A stretch of DNA of 64,000 nt, taken from contig NZ_NPKQ01000001.1 of the NCBI RefSeq assembly GCF_008329525.1, forward strand, positions 682,001-746,000, given 5' to 3'. The stretch is from Tardiphaga sp. P9-11 (GTDB taxonomy: Bacteria > Pseudomonadota > Alphaproteobacteria > Rhizobiales > Xanthobacteraceae). Every line of letters begins with the position of its first letter. Position 1 is the stretch's first letter. Shown here piece after piece: positions 25,951 to 34,163 of this stretch. Under the pieces are notes generated by a model. It had not been told where the DNA came from. It ran no database searches and saw nothing but the letters and a program-made list of their open reading frames with translations. A program made the translations under genes and the position numbers.

Positions 25951-27343
25951 GGCCTGGGCAGCCGCGACCGCGCTGGCCTTCAGTGCGGTACTGCTGCCTG
26001 CGCATGCCGACGATTCAGCGGCAACGCCGGCGCGCCCGAAGATTCTCACCAATCGCTGGCAGGAAGACTGGTCCGCGCTTGCCAATCCGGCGCTGCGCAC
26101 CGGGCCGTTCGACGCGCTGAAATATATCCCGCTCTTCGTCACCGATCCGAAAAGCTACATCTCGCTCGGTGCCAATCTGCGCGAGCGGTTCGAGATCAAC
26201 GACGCACCGAATTTCGGCATCGGCAACACGCGCAGCGATTCCTACCTGCTGCAGCGGCTGCAGATGCATGTTGATATCCGGCTGAACGAGAACTGGCAGA
26301 TCTTCACCCAGCTTGAAGATGTGCGAACCATCGACAAGGCGAGCATCTCGCCGGTCGACCAGAACCAGCTCGATCTGAGACTGGCTTTCATCGCCTATAG
26401 CGGCGCGCTTGGTGATGGCACCTTCAAAGCCCGCGTCGGCCGGCAGGATTTTGCCTTCGATCTGCAACGCTTCGTGTCGTCACGCGACGGACCGAATGTG
26501 CGTCAATCCTTCGATGCGGTTTGGGCGGATTACGAGAACGGGCCGTGGCGTTTCATCGGCTTCGTCAGCCAGCCGGTGCAATATCGCTTCGGCGATGTGT
26601 TCGACGACTTCTCCGGCCAGAATTTCCGTTTCAGTACCGCGCGCGTCGAACGCAAGGTGTTCGGCGACAACGAGCTGTCTGGTTACTATTCGCTGTTCGA
26701 GCGGTCGTCTGCGCGCTATCTCGACGCCTTGGGTAAAGAGACCCGTCATGTCTTCGACGTCCGCTTTGCCGGTAATGCCAACGGCTTCGATTGGGATCTC
26801 GAAGCGATGGGCCAGAGCGGTCATGTCGGCGCCAAGGACATCGAAGGCTGGGCGCTGGGTGGCCGCACTGGTTACACATTCTCTAACGTCGCGTGGACGC
26901 CGAGGATAGGCTTGCAGGCGGATGCCGCATCGGGCGACGGCCGCGCGGGTGACAACACCATCGGCACGTTCAATCCGCTGTTCCCGAACGGCTACTATTT
27001 CTCGCTGGCCGGCTATACGGGCTACGCTAACCTGATCCATCTCAAGCCGACATTGACGGTGAAGCCCATCGCTAATCTGACGGTGACGGCCGGTGTCGGC
27101 ATGCAGTGGCGCCAGACGGTGGCCGATGCAGTCTATGTTCAGCCGAATGTCGCCGTCGCCGGCACCGCTGGGGTCGGTAGTCGCTGGACCGGCGTTTATT
27201 CTCAACTCCGCGCGGATTACATCTTTAATGCCAATCTGACCGGTGCGCTTGAGGCGGTGCATTACTCCATCGGCGACACCGTGCGGAATGCGGGTGGACA
27301 CGATAGCAATTATCTCGGCCTTGAGCTCAAATACGGATGGTAA
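25916..27343 (+). CDS. Outer-membrane porin of the alginate-export (AlgE) family
   Basis: 475 residues. Signal peptide at residues 1-31 (ATALAFSAVLLPAHADD). The rest has alternating beta strands ending with an aromatic C-terminus (LGLELKYGW), as for an outer-membrane barrel. The family pattern (ISLGANLRERFEIND, TQLEDVRTIDKA, GRQDFAFDLQRFVSSRDGPN) is that of alginate-export domain proteins, many of which are general substrate channels. It is the last gene of the operon and starts inside the preceding gene at the ATG at 25916. It probably lets the operon's substrate cross the outer membrane. Confidence 0.82.
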   Translation: MLPRFTLPSAGKAWAAATALAFSAVLLPAHADDSAATPARPKILTNRWQEDWSALANPALRTGPFDALKYIPLFVTDPKSYISLGANLRERFEINDAPNFGIGNTRSDSYLLQRLQMHVDIRLNENWQIFTQLEDVRTIDKASISPVDQNQLDLRLAFIAYSGALGDGTFKARVGRQDFAFDLQRFVSSRDGPNVRQSFDAVWADYENGPWRFIGFVSQPVQYRFGDVFDDFSGQNFRFSTARVERKVFGDNELSGYYSLFERSSARYLDALGKETRHVFDVRFAGNANGFDWDLEAMGQSGHVGAKDIEGWALGGRTGYTFSNVAWTPRIGLQADAASGDGRAGDNTIGTFNPLFPNGYYFSLAGYTGYANLIHLKPTLTVKPIANLTVTAGVGMQWRQTVADAVYVQPNVAVAGTAGVGSRWTGVYSQLRADYIFNANLTGALEAVHYSIGDTVRNAGGHDSNYLGLELKYGW

Positions 27344-27503
27344 CGTGCCTCGCGTTGGGGGAGAGCAGAAGCACTTCTCCAAGCGATTCGGAACGTCGTC
27401 GTTCGTCCTACCTCCGTGATCGCGTTGCCGGCGATTGTCTTGGCGGAGTTCGATTTGAAATGATGCGCAAGAGCGACACGGGAGCCGAGGAACCTGAACT
27501 TCG

Positions 27504-28772
27504 ATGAATGACAAAGAACCAGGATCGCCAACCCGATCCTATCCTCAATCGGTTTCGTTCGTGCGCCGGTCCGGGCCGATCGACAGGAGCGCCCGGCCTG
27601 CCGAAACATTTGAGGGGCTTCAACACTGGCTGCTGGAACACGCTTCCGCGGAATGTGAGATGATCAATCTACTGGTCAAACTCATTGCCGGAATGAAGGC
27701 CGCCGGCTCTTCGATCGACCGCCTCACACTGCACATCGGGACACTTCATCCTCAGCTTGTCGGCTTCGCCTGGATTTGGAATTCCGAAGATGGGTTCTGC
27801 GATGAAGTGCGCGTCGCCGATGCAGTAATCGTTTCAAATGCCTACAAACTCAATCCATTGCAGCGGATACTTGAGACCGGCGAGACGATCCGCCGGGCGC
27901 CGCAATCCGCCACAGCCCAAGCAGAGTTCCCCATCATGGTCGAACTGGCCTCTGCTGGCATGACAGACTATGTGGCAATCCCGTTGTCCGGTCTGGATAC
28001 CCGCAACGTCATTACGTTTGCCACGAAGGCAGTCGGAGGTTTCTCTAAGGAGGAGACTGCTTCGTTGACCGGCCTCTTCAAACTGTTCGCGCTGCATGTG
28101 CAACGTCATAGCGAACTGAGGATCTCCGAAAATGCCTTAAGTGCCTATTTGGGCAATGGCGCCGCAGCCAAGGTGCTTAAGGGAGCGATCAAACGTGGTG
28201 CCGGCGAGTCGATCCGTGCGGTCATTTGGGTTTCTGATCTGAGAAACTTCACAAAAATGTCGGATACCCTACATCCCGCCGATATGCTCGTATTGCTCAA
28301 TGCTTACTTTGAGGCGATGGCAAGCGCTGTGGTCGCCCGCGGTGGTGAGATCCTCAAATTCATCGGCGACGGTATGCTTGCTGTCTTCCCGGTGACGGAC
28401 GGCGTTGAGGATGCATCACGCTTGGCTGTACTGGCTGCAAAAGACGCGATCGCACGCCTTGTGTCTTTCAACGCTGATTGCCCCGCTCTCCAGTCCACGG
28501 AAGTTGGCCCCGAACTCCAGGCTGGCATCGTCCTGCACGAAGGCGAGGTTTTTTTCGGCAATATCGGAGCACCCGATCGTCTCGATTTCACCGTGATTGG
28601 TACTGCTGTCAACGAGGCCTGCCGGGTGGAAGCGCTAACTAAGACAATAGGCAGGGACCTACTCATGACGGAGGCAGTTGCGCGGCATCTTCCTAAGGAG
28701 GTCCAGCATTTAGGTGAGCACGAACTGCGGGGCGTATCTGCACGCGTCTCTGTTTATGGTCTGTCCAGATGA
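27504..28772 (+). CDS. Class III adenylate/guanylate cyclase with GAF-like N-terminus
   Basis: 422 residues, soluble. Residues 35-210 form a probable GAF-like sensory domain. Residues 230-420 are a class III nucleotide cyclase domain. Metal Asp residues lie in VSDLRNFT and FIGDGMLAVFP, and the Lys-Phe in EILKFIGDG suggests ATP as substrate. The transition-state Asn-Arg lies in VIGTAVNEACRVE. It is probably a cytosolic cAMP synthase. It stands alone, 160 bases after the porin operon. Confidence 0.9.
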   Translation: MNDKEPGSPTRSYPQSVSFVRRSGPIDRSARPAETFEGLQHWLLEHASAECEMINLLVKLIAGMKAAGSSIDRLTLHIGTLHPQLVGFAWIWNSEDGFCDEVRVADAVIVSNAYKLNPLQRILETGETIRRAPQSATAQAEFPIMVELASAGMTDYVAIPLSGLDTRNVITFATKAVGGFSKEETASLTGLFKLFALHVQRHSELRISENALSAYLGNGAAAKVLKGAIKRGAGESIRAVIWVSDLRNFTKMSDTLHPADMLVLLNAYFEAMASAVVARGGEILKFIGDGMLAVFPVTDGVEDASRLAVLAAKDAIARLVSFNADCPALQSTEVGPELQAGIVLHEGEVFFGNIGAPDRLDFTVIGTAVNEACRVEALTKTIGRDLLMTEAVARHLPKEVQHLGEHELRGVSARVSVYGLSR

Positions 28773-28906
28773 CAGCCCGCTTTCGGACGAAGCCGCTATG
28801 CGACCGGAAAATCTGCACCGAATTCTTTAGCGATAGAGCCGGCTAAGTTGGCCACCAAGACCTGACAAATAGCGAGCATGCGCGCTCGGTAACTACTTGA
28901 TTTCAC

Positions 28907-28983
28907 TGGCGCACCCGACACGATTCGAACGTGTGACCTTTGCCTTCGGAGGGCAACGCTCTATCCAGCTGAGCTACGGGTGC
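28907..28983 (-). tRNA. tRNA-Arg (anticodon CCG)
   Basis: On the minus strand the cloverleaf is clear. The acceptor stem GCACCCG pairs with CGGGTGC. The D arm contains GCTCAGCTGGATAGAGC. The anticodon stem TTGCC/GGCAA carries loop CTCCGAA, so the anticodon is CCG and reads CGG (Arg). The T arm is ACACG TTCGAAT CGTGT. The discriminator base G and an encoded CCA follow (28907-28909). Length is 77 with CCA. Confidence 0.97.
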
Positions 28984-29382
28984 TTGGGGTCCATTTAGCC
29001 GATTGGCCGGGCGGCGGCAACGGCTGGCCGGGGCTGGTTTGGATGAAAATGCGTTGGCTGGGCAGACCGGCGGCACATTATCGGGCCCCCATATTTGGAT
29101 CGGACTGGGCGGCTGGGCTCAAGCCCGCGGACTGGGTGGACAGGGACCTGAAACAGGGCCACCGCAGTCGTCTGTCGCCGGGAAATGGGATGACCTTCCC
29201 GCTGTCTGACCTCCGAGGAGGCTCCGATACTTAATGAGAAGCCCGCCACGTGGCGGGCAATCCGAGATCTTCTTCGCTATGCAACATGCGAGAGCGCCTT
29301 GCGCATGGTTCGCGAAGCGATCACGCTTACCTCAATCAAGTGAACGCCGGTCAAATGGCGTCACGACATCAGGGAGGAACCA
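28984..29382. other. Gene-free interval between tRNA and amidohydrolase
   Basis: About 400 bases. Overlapping open frames occur on both strands at 28980-29250 but have shadow composition and no ribosome-binding sites. It contains the tRNA promoter (right of 28983) and the perfect palindrome at 29241-29258. Confidence 0.45.
29241..29258. terminator. Perfect 18-base GC palindrome
   Basis: GCCCGCCACGTGGCGGGC is fully self-complementary and would form a 7-bp stem with an ACGT loop. The minus-strand continuation is TTCTC, the plus-strand continuation AATCC, so a T-run is weak or absent. It may be a terminator or a dispersed GC palindrome. Confidence 0.5.
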
Positions 29383-30348
29383 ATGTTCACAAGACGCGGT
29401 GTTCTACTCTCTTCAATCGCGGGAGCGGTCGTGCTCAACAACAGATTTGCGTTTGGCAAAGCCGCGCAGCCGGCGACGCCGGTGAATTTCGAGGTCCCTG
29501 CGGACGCCTGCGACTGCCACACTCACATTCACGGCGATCCTGAGAAATTCCCGTTTTTTCCGGGCCGCGTCTATACGCCCGAACCGGCCTCGCCGGAGGA
29601 AATGGTCGCGCTGCACAAGGCGCTTGGCATCAAGCGCGTGGTGATCGTCACGCCCAGCGTCTATGGCACGGACAATTCGGCGACCTTGTTCGGCATGAAG
29701 GCCCGTGGCGGCGACGCGCGCGGGGTTGCCGTCATCGACGACAAGACGCCGGAGAGCGAGCTCGACGCCATGAAGGCGGCCGGCATTCGCGGCATGCGGA
29801 TCAATCTGGCGACCAGCGGCGTAAGCGATCCCGCCATCGGCAAGCAGCGCCTTCAGGCGGCGATCGAACGGATGAAGACGCGCGGCTGGCACATCCAGAT
29901 GTTCACCAATCTGCCATTGGTATCGTCGATCAAGGATGTTGTCGCGAGCGCACCGATGCCGCTGGTGTTCGATCATTTCGGCGGCGCGGAAGCCAAGCTC
30001 GGGTTGGATCAGCCGGGTTTTGCGGACCTGCTCGACCTCGTCAAAACCGGCAAGGCCTATGTGAAGATTTCCGGTGCCTACCGCGCGTCGACGCAAGGGC
30101 CGGATTATCCCGACGTCGCACCGCTGGCGAAGGCGCTGATCGCAGCCAATCCGGAGCGGATCATCTGGGGCACCGACTGGCCACATCCGGATTCGGTGAC
30201 GCCGGCCGGCAGGAAGCCCACCGAAGTCACGCCACTCTACCAGATCGACGACGGTCGCCTGCTGAACCAGCTCGCGGTCTGGGCGCCTGACGCGGGCATT
30301 CGCAAGAAGATACTGGTCGACAATCCGGCGCGGCTTTACGGATTCTGA
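29383..30348 (+). CDS. Tat-exported amidohydrolase (metal-dependent hydrolase, TIM barrel)
   Basis: 321 residues with a twin-arginine leader (FTRRGVLLSSIAGAVVL). The mature enzyme is an amidohydrolase-2/YcaJ-like lactonase-type barrel: CDCHTHIHG metal site, PLVFDHFGG, and the final IIWGTDWPHPD with its metal-binding Asp. These motifs are those of 2-pyrone-4,6-dicarboxylate lactonase and related dicarboxylate or lactone hydrolases. Export through Tat means it folds before reaching the periplasm. The ATG at 29383 has AGGAGG before it. The substrate is not known. Confidence 0.88.
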   Translation: MFTRRGVLLSSIAGAVVLNNRFAFGKAAQPATPVNFEVPADACDCHTHIHGDPEKFPFFPGRVYTPEPASPEEMVALHKALGIKRVVIVTPSVYGTDNSATLFGMKARGGDARGVAVIDDKTPESELDAMKAAGIRGMRINLATSGVSDPAIGKQRLQAAIERMKTRGWHIQMFTNLPLVSSIKDVVASAPMPLVFDHFGGAEAKLGLDQPGFADLLDLVKTGKAYVKISGAYRASTQGPDYPDVAPLAKALIAANPERIIWGTDWPHPDSVTPAGRKPTEVTPLYQIDDGRLLNQLAVWAPDAGIRKKILVDNPARLYGF

Positions 30349-30459
30349 TGACGGGCGTCACCGCGCCGCCTTGTTTCTCCTCAAGAGTCCCGGATCGGCG
30401 GAACACTCGTCTCTGCCAAAGGTTTGCCCCCGACCGCGACGGGCGGTCGAGGGAGCCCC

Positions 30460-31557
30460 ATGCTGTCAAATCTGCAGGTGTTGCGTGGCGTCGCTGCGCT
30501 TGGTGTGGTGTTCTTCCACACCGGCTACAAACTCGCGGGCGATTGGCACACCGAATTCTTCGGGGTCTCCACCTTCTTCGTCATCTCCGGCTTCATCATG
30601 TGTTTCATCACCCAGAAGGGGGCCGACGATTTTCTCGCCAAGCGTCTGGTGCGGATCGCACCGCTCTACTGGCTGTGCACGCTGGTCATACTCGTCGTTA
30701 TGTTCGGCTTTGCACTGTTCGACTCCGCGACGTGGCGGAGTCCACTGGACGGTCGACCGGGTGAACCGCTCTGGGCTTATGTTGGCCGCAGCCTGTTGTT
30801 TTTGCCGATCGGCGACAAATACCCGATCCTGAATGTCGGGTGGTCGCTGAATTATGAGATGTATTTCTATCTGATCTTTGCAGCAGCGCTTGCGATCAGC
30901 CGTCGTCTGGCGCCTCTGATCGTCGTCGGATGCCTCGTGGCGTTGAACCATGCGGCCGATACCGTCTGCACGGCTGCGGCTTGCCACTATCTGTCGCTCG
31001 ACTATACGAAGTTCTTCATCGCCGGGATCGCGATCTTCTATGCGCTGCAGACGTTTGCTCCCGCCGCGCCACGACGCACCGTCGTCTGGATCGGCGTCGC
31101 TCTCATCGCGCTCTGCTATGGGTCGCAGTTCGTGGGGCCGCTATGGGCGAACAGCGTTACACCGTCGATTTATATGACGCTTGCCGCAGCGGCGCCCGTA
31201 GTGATCGTCGCCAGTGCGCTGTTCGTCGAATATGCCGGCGGTGCGATAACATGGCGGCCGCTGATCCTGATCGGTGATGCGTCTTACGCTATCTATCTCA
31301 CGCATCCGATCGTCTTCGAAATCATGAAGACCAGCAACGAGCGATGGCTTCAGTTGCCGACGCCTGAATCATCGACGACCATGATGCTGTTTTATGTCGC
31401 CTTGGCCGGCGTCGCAGGCGTCATCGTGCATCTCGCTATCGAAAACCCGCTGCTGCGCCTGATCAGGCGCAAGCGGCAGCCGGGCACTCAAACATTCGCG
31501 TCAGGCAACGGGCTTGATGCCGCAGGACCGCATCAAGCCGCATCGGCGGCGCGTTAG
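30460..31557 (+). CDS. Acyltransferase 3 family membrane protein
   Basis: 365 residues from the ATG at 30460 (GGGAG site). About ten membrane helices. The N-terminus has the family pattern NLQVLRGVAALGVVFFHTGY, with an Arg and catalytic His; STFFVISGFIMCF and RLVRIAPLYWL follow. These enzymes move acyl groups onto sugars or lipids across the membrane (O-acetylation of exopolysaccharide, LPS or Nod-like factors). The last four bases overlap the convergent gene's stop. Confidence 0.9.
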   Translation: MLSNLQVLRGVAALGVVFFHTGYKLAGDWHTEFFGVSTFFVISGFIMCFITQKGADDFLAKRLVRIAPLYWLCTLVILVVMFGFALFDSATWRSPLDGRPGEPLWAYVGRSLLFLPIGDKYPILNVGWSLNYEMYFYLIFAAALAISRRLAPLIVVGCLVALNHAADTVCTAAACHYLSLDYTKFFIAGIAIFYALQTFAPAAPRRTVVWIGVALIALCYGSQFVGPLWANSVTPSIYMTLAAAAPVVIVASALFVEYAGGAITWRPLILIGDASYAIYLTHPIVFEIMKTSNERWLQLPTPESSTTMMLFYVALAGVAGVIVHLAIENPLLRLIRRKRQPGTQTFASGNGLDAAGPHQAASAAR

Positions 31558-32054
31558 CTTCGGATCATATTGATCGAAACATCGCGGATCTGTCCTTTGG
31601 AGCTGATCGAGACCAGTTGCTTGTTGCCCTTGGTCGTCAACGTCAGGTTGGCTGCGAAGCCGGCGGCTTCGACGAAGACATCGATCTGGCCGCCGCCGGC
31701 GCTGCCCTGCAGATTGCCGAAAATGTTGCGGCTGGCCTCACCCCAGGTGCCGGTCACCTGGTTGCCCTGGCTCTTCACATCGCTGCTGAGTTCGAACTTG
31801 TAGCTATCGCTGGCGCAGCGCAGCGATTGCTTTAGCGCAGTGCCGCCAACGACATTGTAGGTGGCGCGGCAACGGATCTGCTCGGAGGACCCATCGGACA
31901 GCGACACCGTGCCGCTGCCGCTCCAGGCTCCATCAAATCCTGCGAAAGGGCTCGCCGACTGTGCCTGGCTCGCTGTTGCCGACAGCATCAGGATTGCGCC
32001 GACGGTTGCGGCCTTGAGCGTATGTCCGATCAGATTTGCGCTGAATGAGGTCAT
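31554..32054 (-). CDS. Small secreted protein, function unknown
   Basis: 166 residues from the ATG at 32054. Signal peptide at about residues 14-31 (ATVGAILMLSATASQAQS). The mature part (about 135 residues) is beta-rich with WSGSGTVSLSDGSSEQIRCR, GTALKQSLRCASDSYKFE and a Gly/Asn-rich end. Two Cys may form a disulfide. Proteins of this shape are common in Bradyrhizobium but not characterised. It ends against the convergent acyltransferase. Confidence 0.7.
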   Translation of the reverse strand: MTSFSANLIGHTLKAATVGAILMLSATASQAQSASPFAGFDGAWSGSGTVSLSDGSSEQIRCRATYNVVGGTALKQSLRCASDSYKFELSSDVKSQGNQVTGTWGEASRNIFGNLQGSAGGGQIDVFVEAAGFAANLTLTTKGNKQLVSISSKGQIRDVSINMIRS

Positions 32055-32100
32055 GGTGATTGCTTTCTGTGTCTGGGGATGTCGGAGGGGAGGGATGCGA

Positions 32101-32277
32101 TCAGGCACGACGCGTGAGCGTCAGATAGGCGAACTTCGCCGTCGTCGTATCGGAGGTGATCTGTACGCCGTTGTAGGAAAAGGTGCCGATGCCCGGCATG
32201 TCGTTCATCGCGATGCCGGAGAATGACGGGCCGGCAAAGGCGAACGAGAAGGCGACGATGAAGCCGATGATGCGCAT
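32101..32277 (-). CDS. Very small secreted protein (58 residues), function unknown
   Basis: 58 codons from the ATG at 32277, preceded by a CAGGGAC site, to the TGA at 32101. The first 16 or so residues are a signal peptide (MRIIGFIVAFSFAFAG). The mature part has NDMPGIGTFSYNGVQITSDT and ends AKFAYLTLTRRA. Codon use is high in GC at third positions, as in real genes here. It lies 46 bases upstream of the 166-residue secreted gene on the same strand, possibly in one unit. Confidence 0.6.
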   Translation of the reverse strand: MRIIGFIVAFSFAFAGPSFSGIAMNDMPGIGTFSYNGVQITSDTTTAKFAYLTLTRRA

Positions 32278-32426
32278 GTGACTGTCCCTGTTGGGCGGCG
32301 CTGTGTGCCGCTTCGTTGGACAGATGGATAACGATACCCGGTTTCAGCCGGTCTGCGTCGAGGCGAATAATGGTTTCGTCGGGGGACAGTTTTGTTTCGC
32401 CGCGCGCTTCGCCACGAAACACAAAA

Positions 32427-32455
32427 AGGCCGGGGCAGCGGTGCCGCCCCGGCCT
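32427..32455 (-). terminator. Rho-independent terminator of the deacetylase gene
   Basis: The stem AGGCCGGGGC (32427-32436) pairs with GCCCCGGCCT (32446-32455) around a 9-base loop. Read on the minus strand it is followed by TTTTT, as expected of an intrinsic terminator for the polysaccharide deacetylase ending at 32486. Confidence 0.85.
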
Positions 32456-32485
32456 CGATTGGGTTCAACCCGAGTGGTTCAGGTG

Positions 32486-33544
32486 TTAGTCGACCGTCTG
32501 GATCACGTTGGAAATCGGGCGCGCATTGCTGGTTTTCACCGGCTGCAGTTCGGCGGCGATGGCGGCGTCGTAGCTTGCGATCGTCGGCAGCGTGTCCTTG
32601 GCGCGGATATGCACGACTTTGTAGCCGCCGGCCTTGAGCTGGGCGAGCAGGTCCGGCACTGCGGCCGCAGACCACTTGTGCAGGTCATGCATCAGGATGA
32701 TGCCCTTGCCCTTCTTCTTCAGCTTCTCCATCACCGAGGCGACCAGCTTGCCGGCGTTATGGATGCGGAAGTCTTCGGAATCGATGTCGATCGAGAAGGC
32801 CGCGATGTTGCGCTCGGCGAGATAGGCTTTGAGATCCGCATTCTGACGCAGTTGCGGGAAGCGGAAGAACGGCGACAGCGGCTGCCCGGCCATCAGCGTG
32901 ATGGCACTGATGCCGCGCTCGATCTCGTCGCGGGCTTCCTGCGGGGTCTTGCTGGCAAGATTCTGGTGCGACCAGGTATGGGTGCCGACCGAATGTCCGG
33001 CGGCGATGACCTGCTTCAGCACCGCGGGGTGCCAGGTGGCGTGCTTGCCGATCGGGAAGAACACGGCCTGCACGCATTGCGCGCTGAGCGCCGCGAGCAC
33101 GGCAGGCGTGGTCACCGGCCACGGGCCGTCATCGAAAGTCAGCACGACTTCGCCGGGCTGCAGGAAGTCGTAATCGCGATATTGCGACATACCGAGGCCG
33201 GGGCCGCCGGTGGTGTCGATCTGCACGGTGCGCGATACGCCAAGTGCATTGGGATTGTTGCAGACGGGCTTGGCAATCGTCGGACGCTTTTCGACGGCCG
33301 GAGGCGGCGTCGGTGCGGCGATCGGTGCAGTCGCAACCGCCTGCACACGCGGTGCGGGTTCGGCGGACGCGCCGGGCTTCGACGCGCGCGTGTCAATCGA
33401 AGCGGTCGTCAGCTCGCCCTTGTCAGATTTTGCCTTGGCGGCAGTTTGTGCGGCGGCGGGGCCGAAAAAATGCCACGCGCCAGCGCCCGCGGCGACAACC
33501 GCCGTGAAAGAACCTGCAACAATCAAAAAAGGAAGTTTACGCAT
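32486..33544 (-). CDS. Polysaccharide deacetylase
   Basis: 352 residues from the ATG at 33544 with a GGAG site (GTG at 33550 is an alternative). An N-terminal signal anchor (FLIVAGSFTAVVAAGAGAWH) and a Thr/Ala/Pro-rich linker precede a NodB-type catalytic domain (about residues 130-320). It has the metal-binding TFDDGPWP and HTWSH motifs, and the final MHDLHKW. This domain removes N-acetyl groups from polysaccharide or peptidoglycan in the envelope. The acyltransferase gene is nearby but convergent. A terminator follows. Confidence 0.9.
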   Translation of the reverse strand: MRKLPFLIVAGSFTAVVAAGAGAWHFFGPAAAQTAAKAKSDKGELTTASIDTRASKPGASAEPAPRVQAVATAPIAAPTPPPAVEKRPTIAKPVCNNPNALGVSRTVQIDTTGGPGLGMSQYRDYDFLQPGEVVLTFDDGPWPVTTPAVLAALSAQCVQAVFFPIGKHATWHPAVLKQVIAAGHSVGTHTWSHQNLASKTPQEARDEIERGISAITLMAGQPLSPFFRFPQLRQNADLKAYLAERNIAAFSIDIDSEDFRIHNAGKLVASVMEKLKKKGKGIILMHDLHKWSAAAVPDLLAQLKAGGYKVVHIRAKDTLPTIASYDAAIAAELQPVKTSNARPISNVIQTVD

Positions 33545-33659
33545 ATCCACTCCGGCGCCCGAGGCCCACCTCGTTTCACCATTGAGCGAAATAGTTAATC
33601 AGGCGTATGCGCGACGCACTCTCAACGAGAAAATTCGTGTTTGTTCAACGCAATGCGCG

Positions 33660-34064
33660 TCAGGCTGGTACGATAACCTTGCCGATCGGCCAAAGCGCGA
33701 TGCCGGCGAGCTTCAGATGCGCCCAGGCGAAGGGAATGCCGACGATGGTGATGGCCAAAGCGAGCGCCGCGAGGAGATGGCCGATCGCCAGCCACCAGCC
33801 CGCCAGCACCAGCCAGATGATGTTGCCGAGCAGGCCGAACACGCCGGTGCCGATGTCGCCGCGGCCGGTGACGGCCTCGCGGTCGACTGCGCGCTGGCCG
33901 AAGGGCAGCAGCGTATAGGCGGCAATGTTGAAGGCGGCGCGGGCCCAGGGCAGGCCGATGATGGTGATGGCCATGACGACCGCAGCAATCAGCCACCCGA
34001 CTGCCATCCCCAACCCGCCGAACACGATCCAGAGGATATTCAGAAACAGCGGCAGGACGGGCAT
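33660..34064 (-). CDS. YccF-domain inner-membrane protein
   Basis: 134 residues from the ATG at 34064. Two repeated YccF modules, each a hydrophobic pair with the pattern LNILWIVFGGLGMAVGWLI and later IIWLVLAGWWLAIGHLLAAL, followed by TIIGLPWARAAFNIAA and TIVGIPFAWAHLKLA. The family is of unknown function. A longer 5' extension to 34142 has shadow composition and is rejected. It is followed by no coupled gene. Confidence 0.85.
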   Translation of the reverse strand: MPVLPLFLNILWIVFGGLGMAVGWLIAAVVMAITIIGLPWARAAFNIAAYTLLPFGQRAVDREAVTGRGDIGTGVFGLLGNIIWLVLAGWWLAIGHLLAALALAITIVGIPFAWAHLKLAGIALWPIGKVIVPA

Positions 34065-34163
34065 GGTGGCTCTCTGGTGATGCGCGGTAGACGGCGTTGT
34101 TTCCAACCTCTTAACAGATAGGATCCGGTTACAGGATGACAATGACGGGGCGAGGGCAGTGCC

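Noticed and set aside
28907-28983. tRNA-Arg as integration site of a genomic island
   Set aside because: No integrase gene and no second copy of the tRNA 3' end was seen in the window.
32291-33598. Plus-strand open frame (435 codons) opposite the polysaccharide deacetylase
   Set aside because: Antisense shadow; the deacetylase on the minus strand has TFDDGP and HTWSH motifs and a proper terminator.
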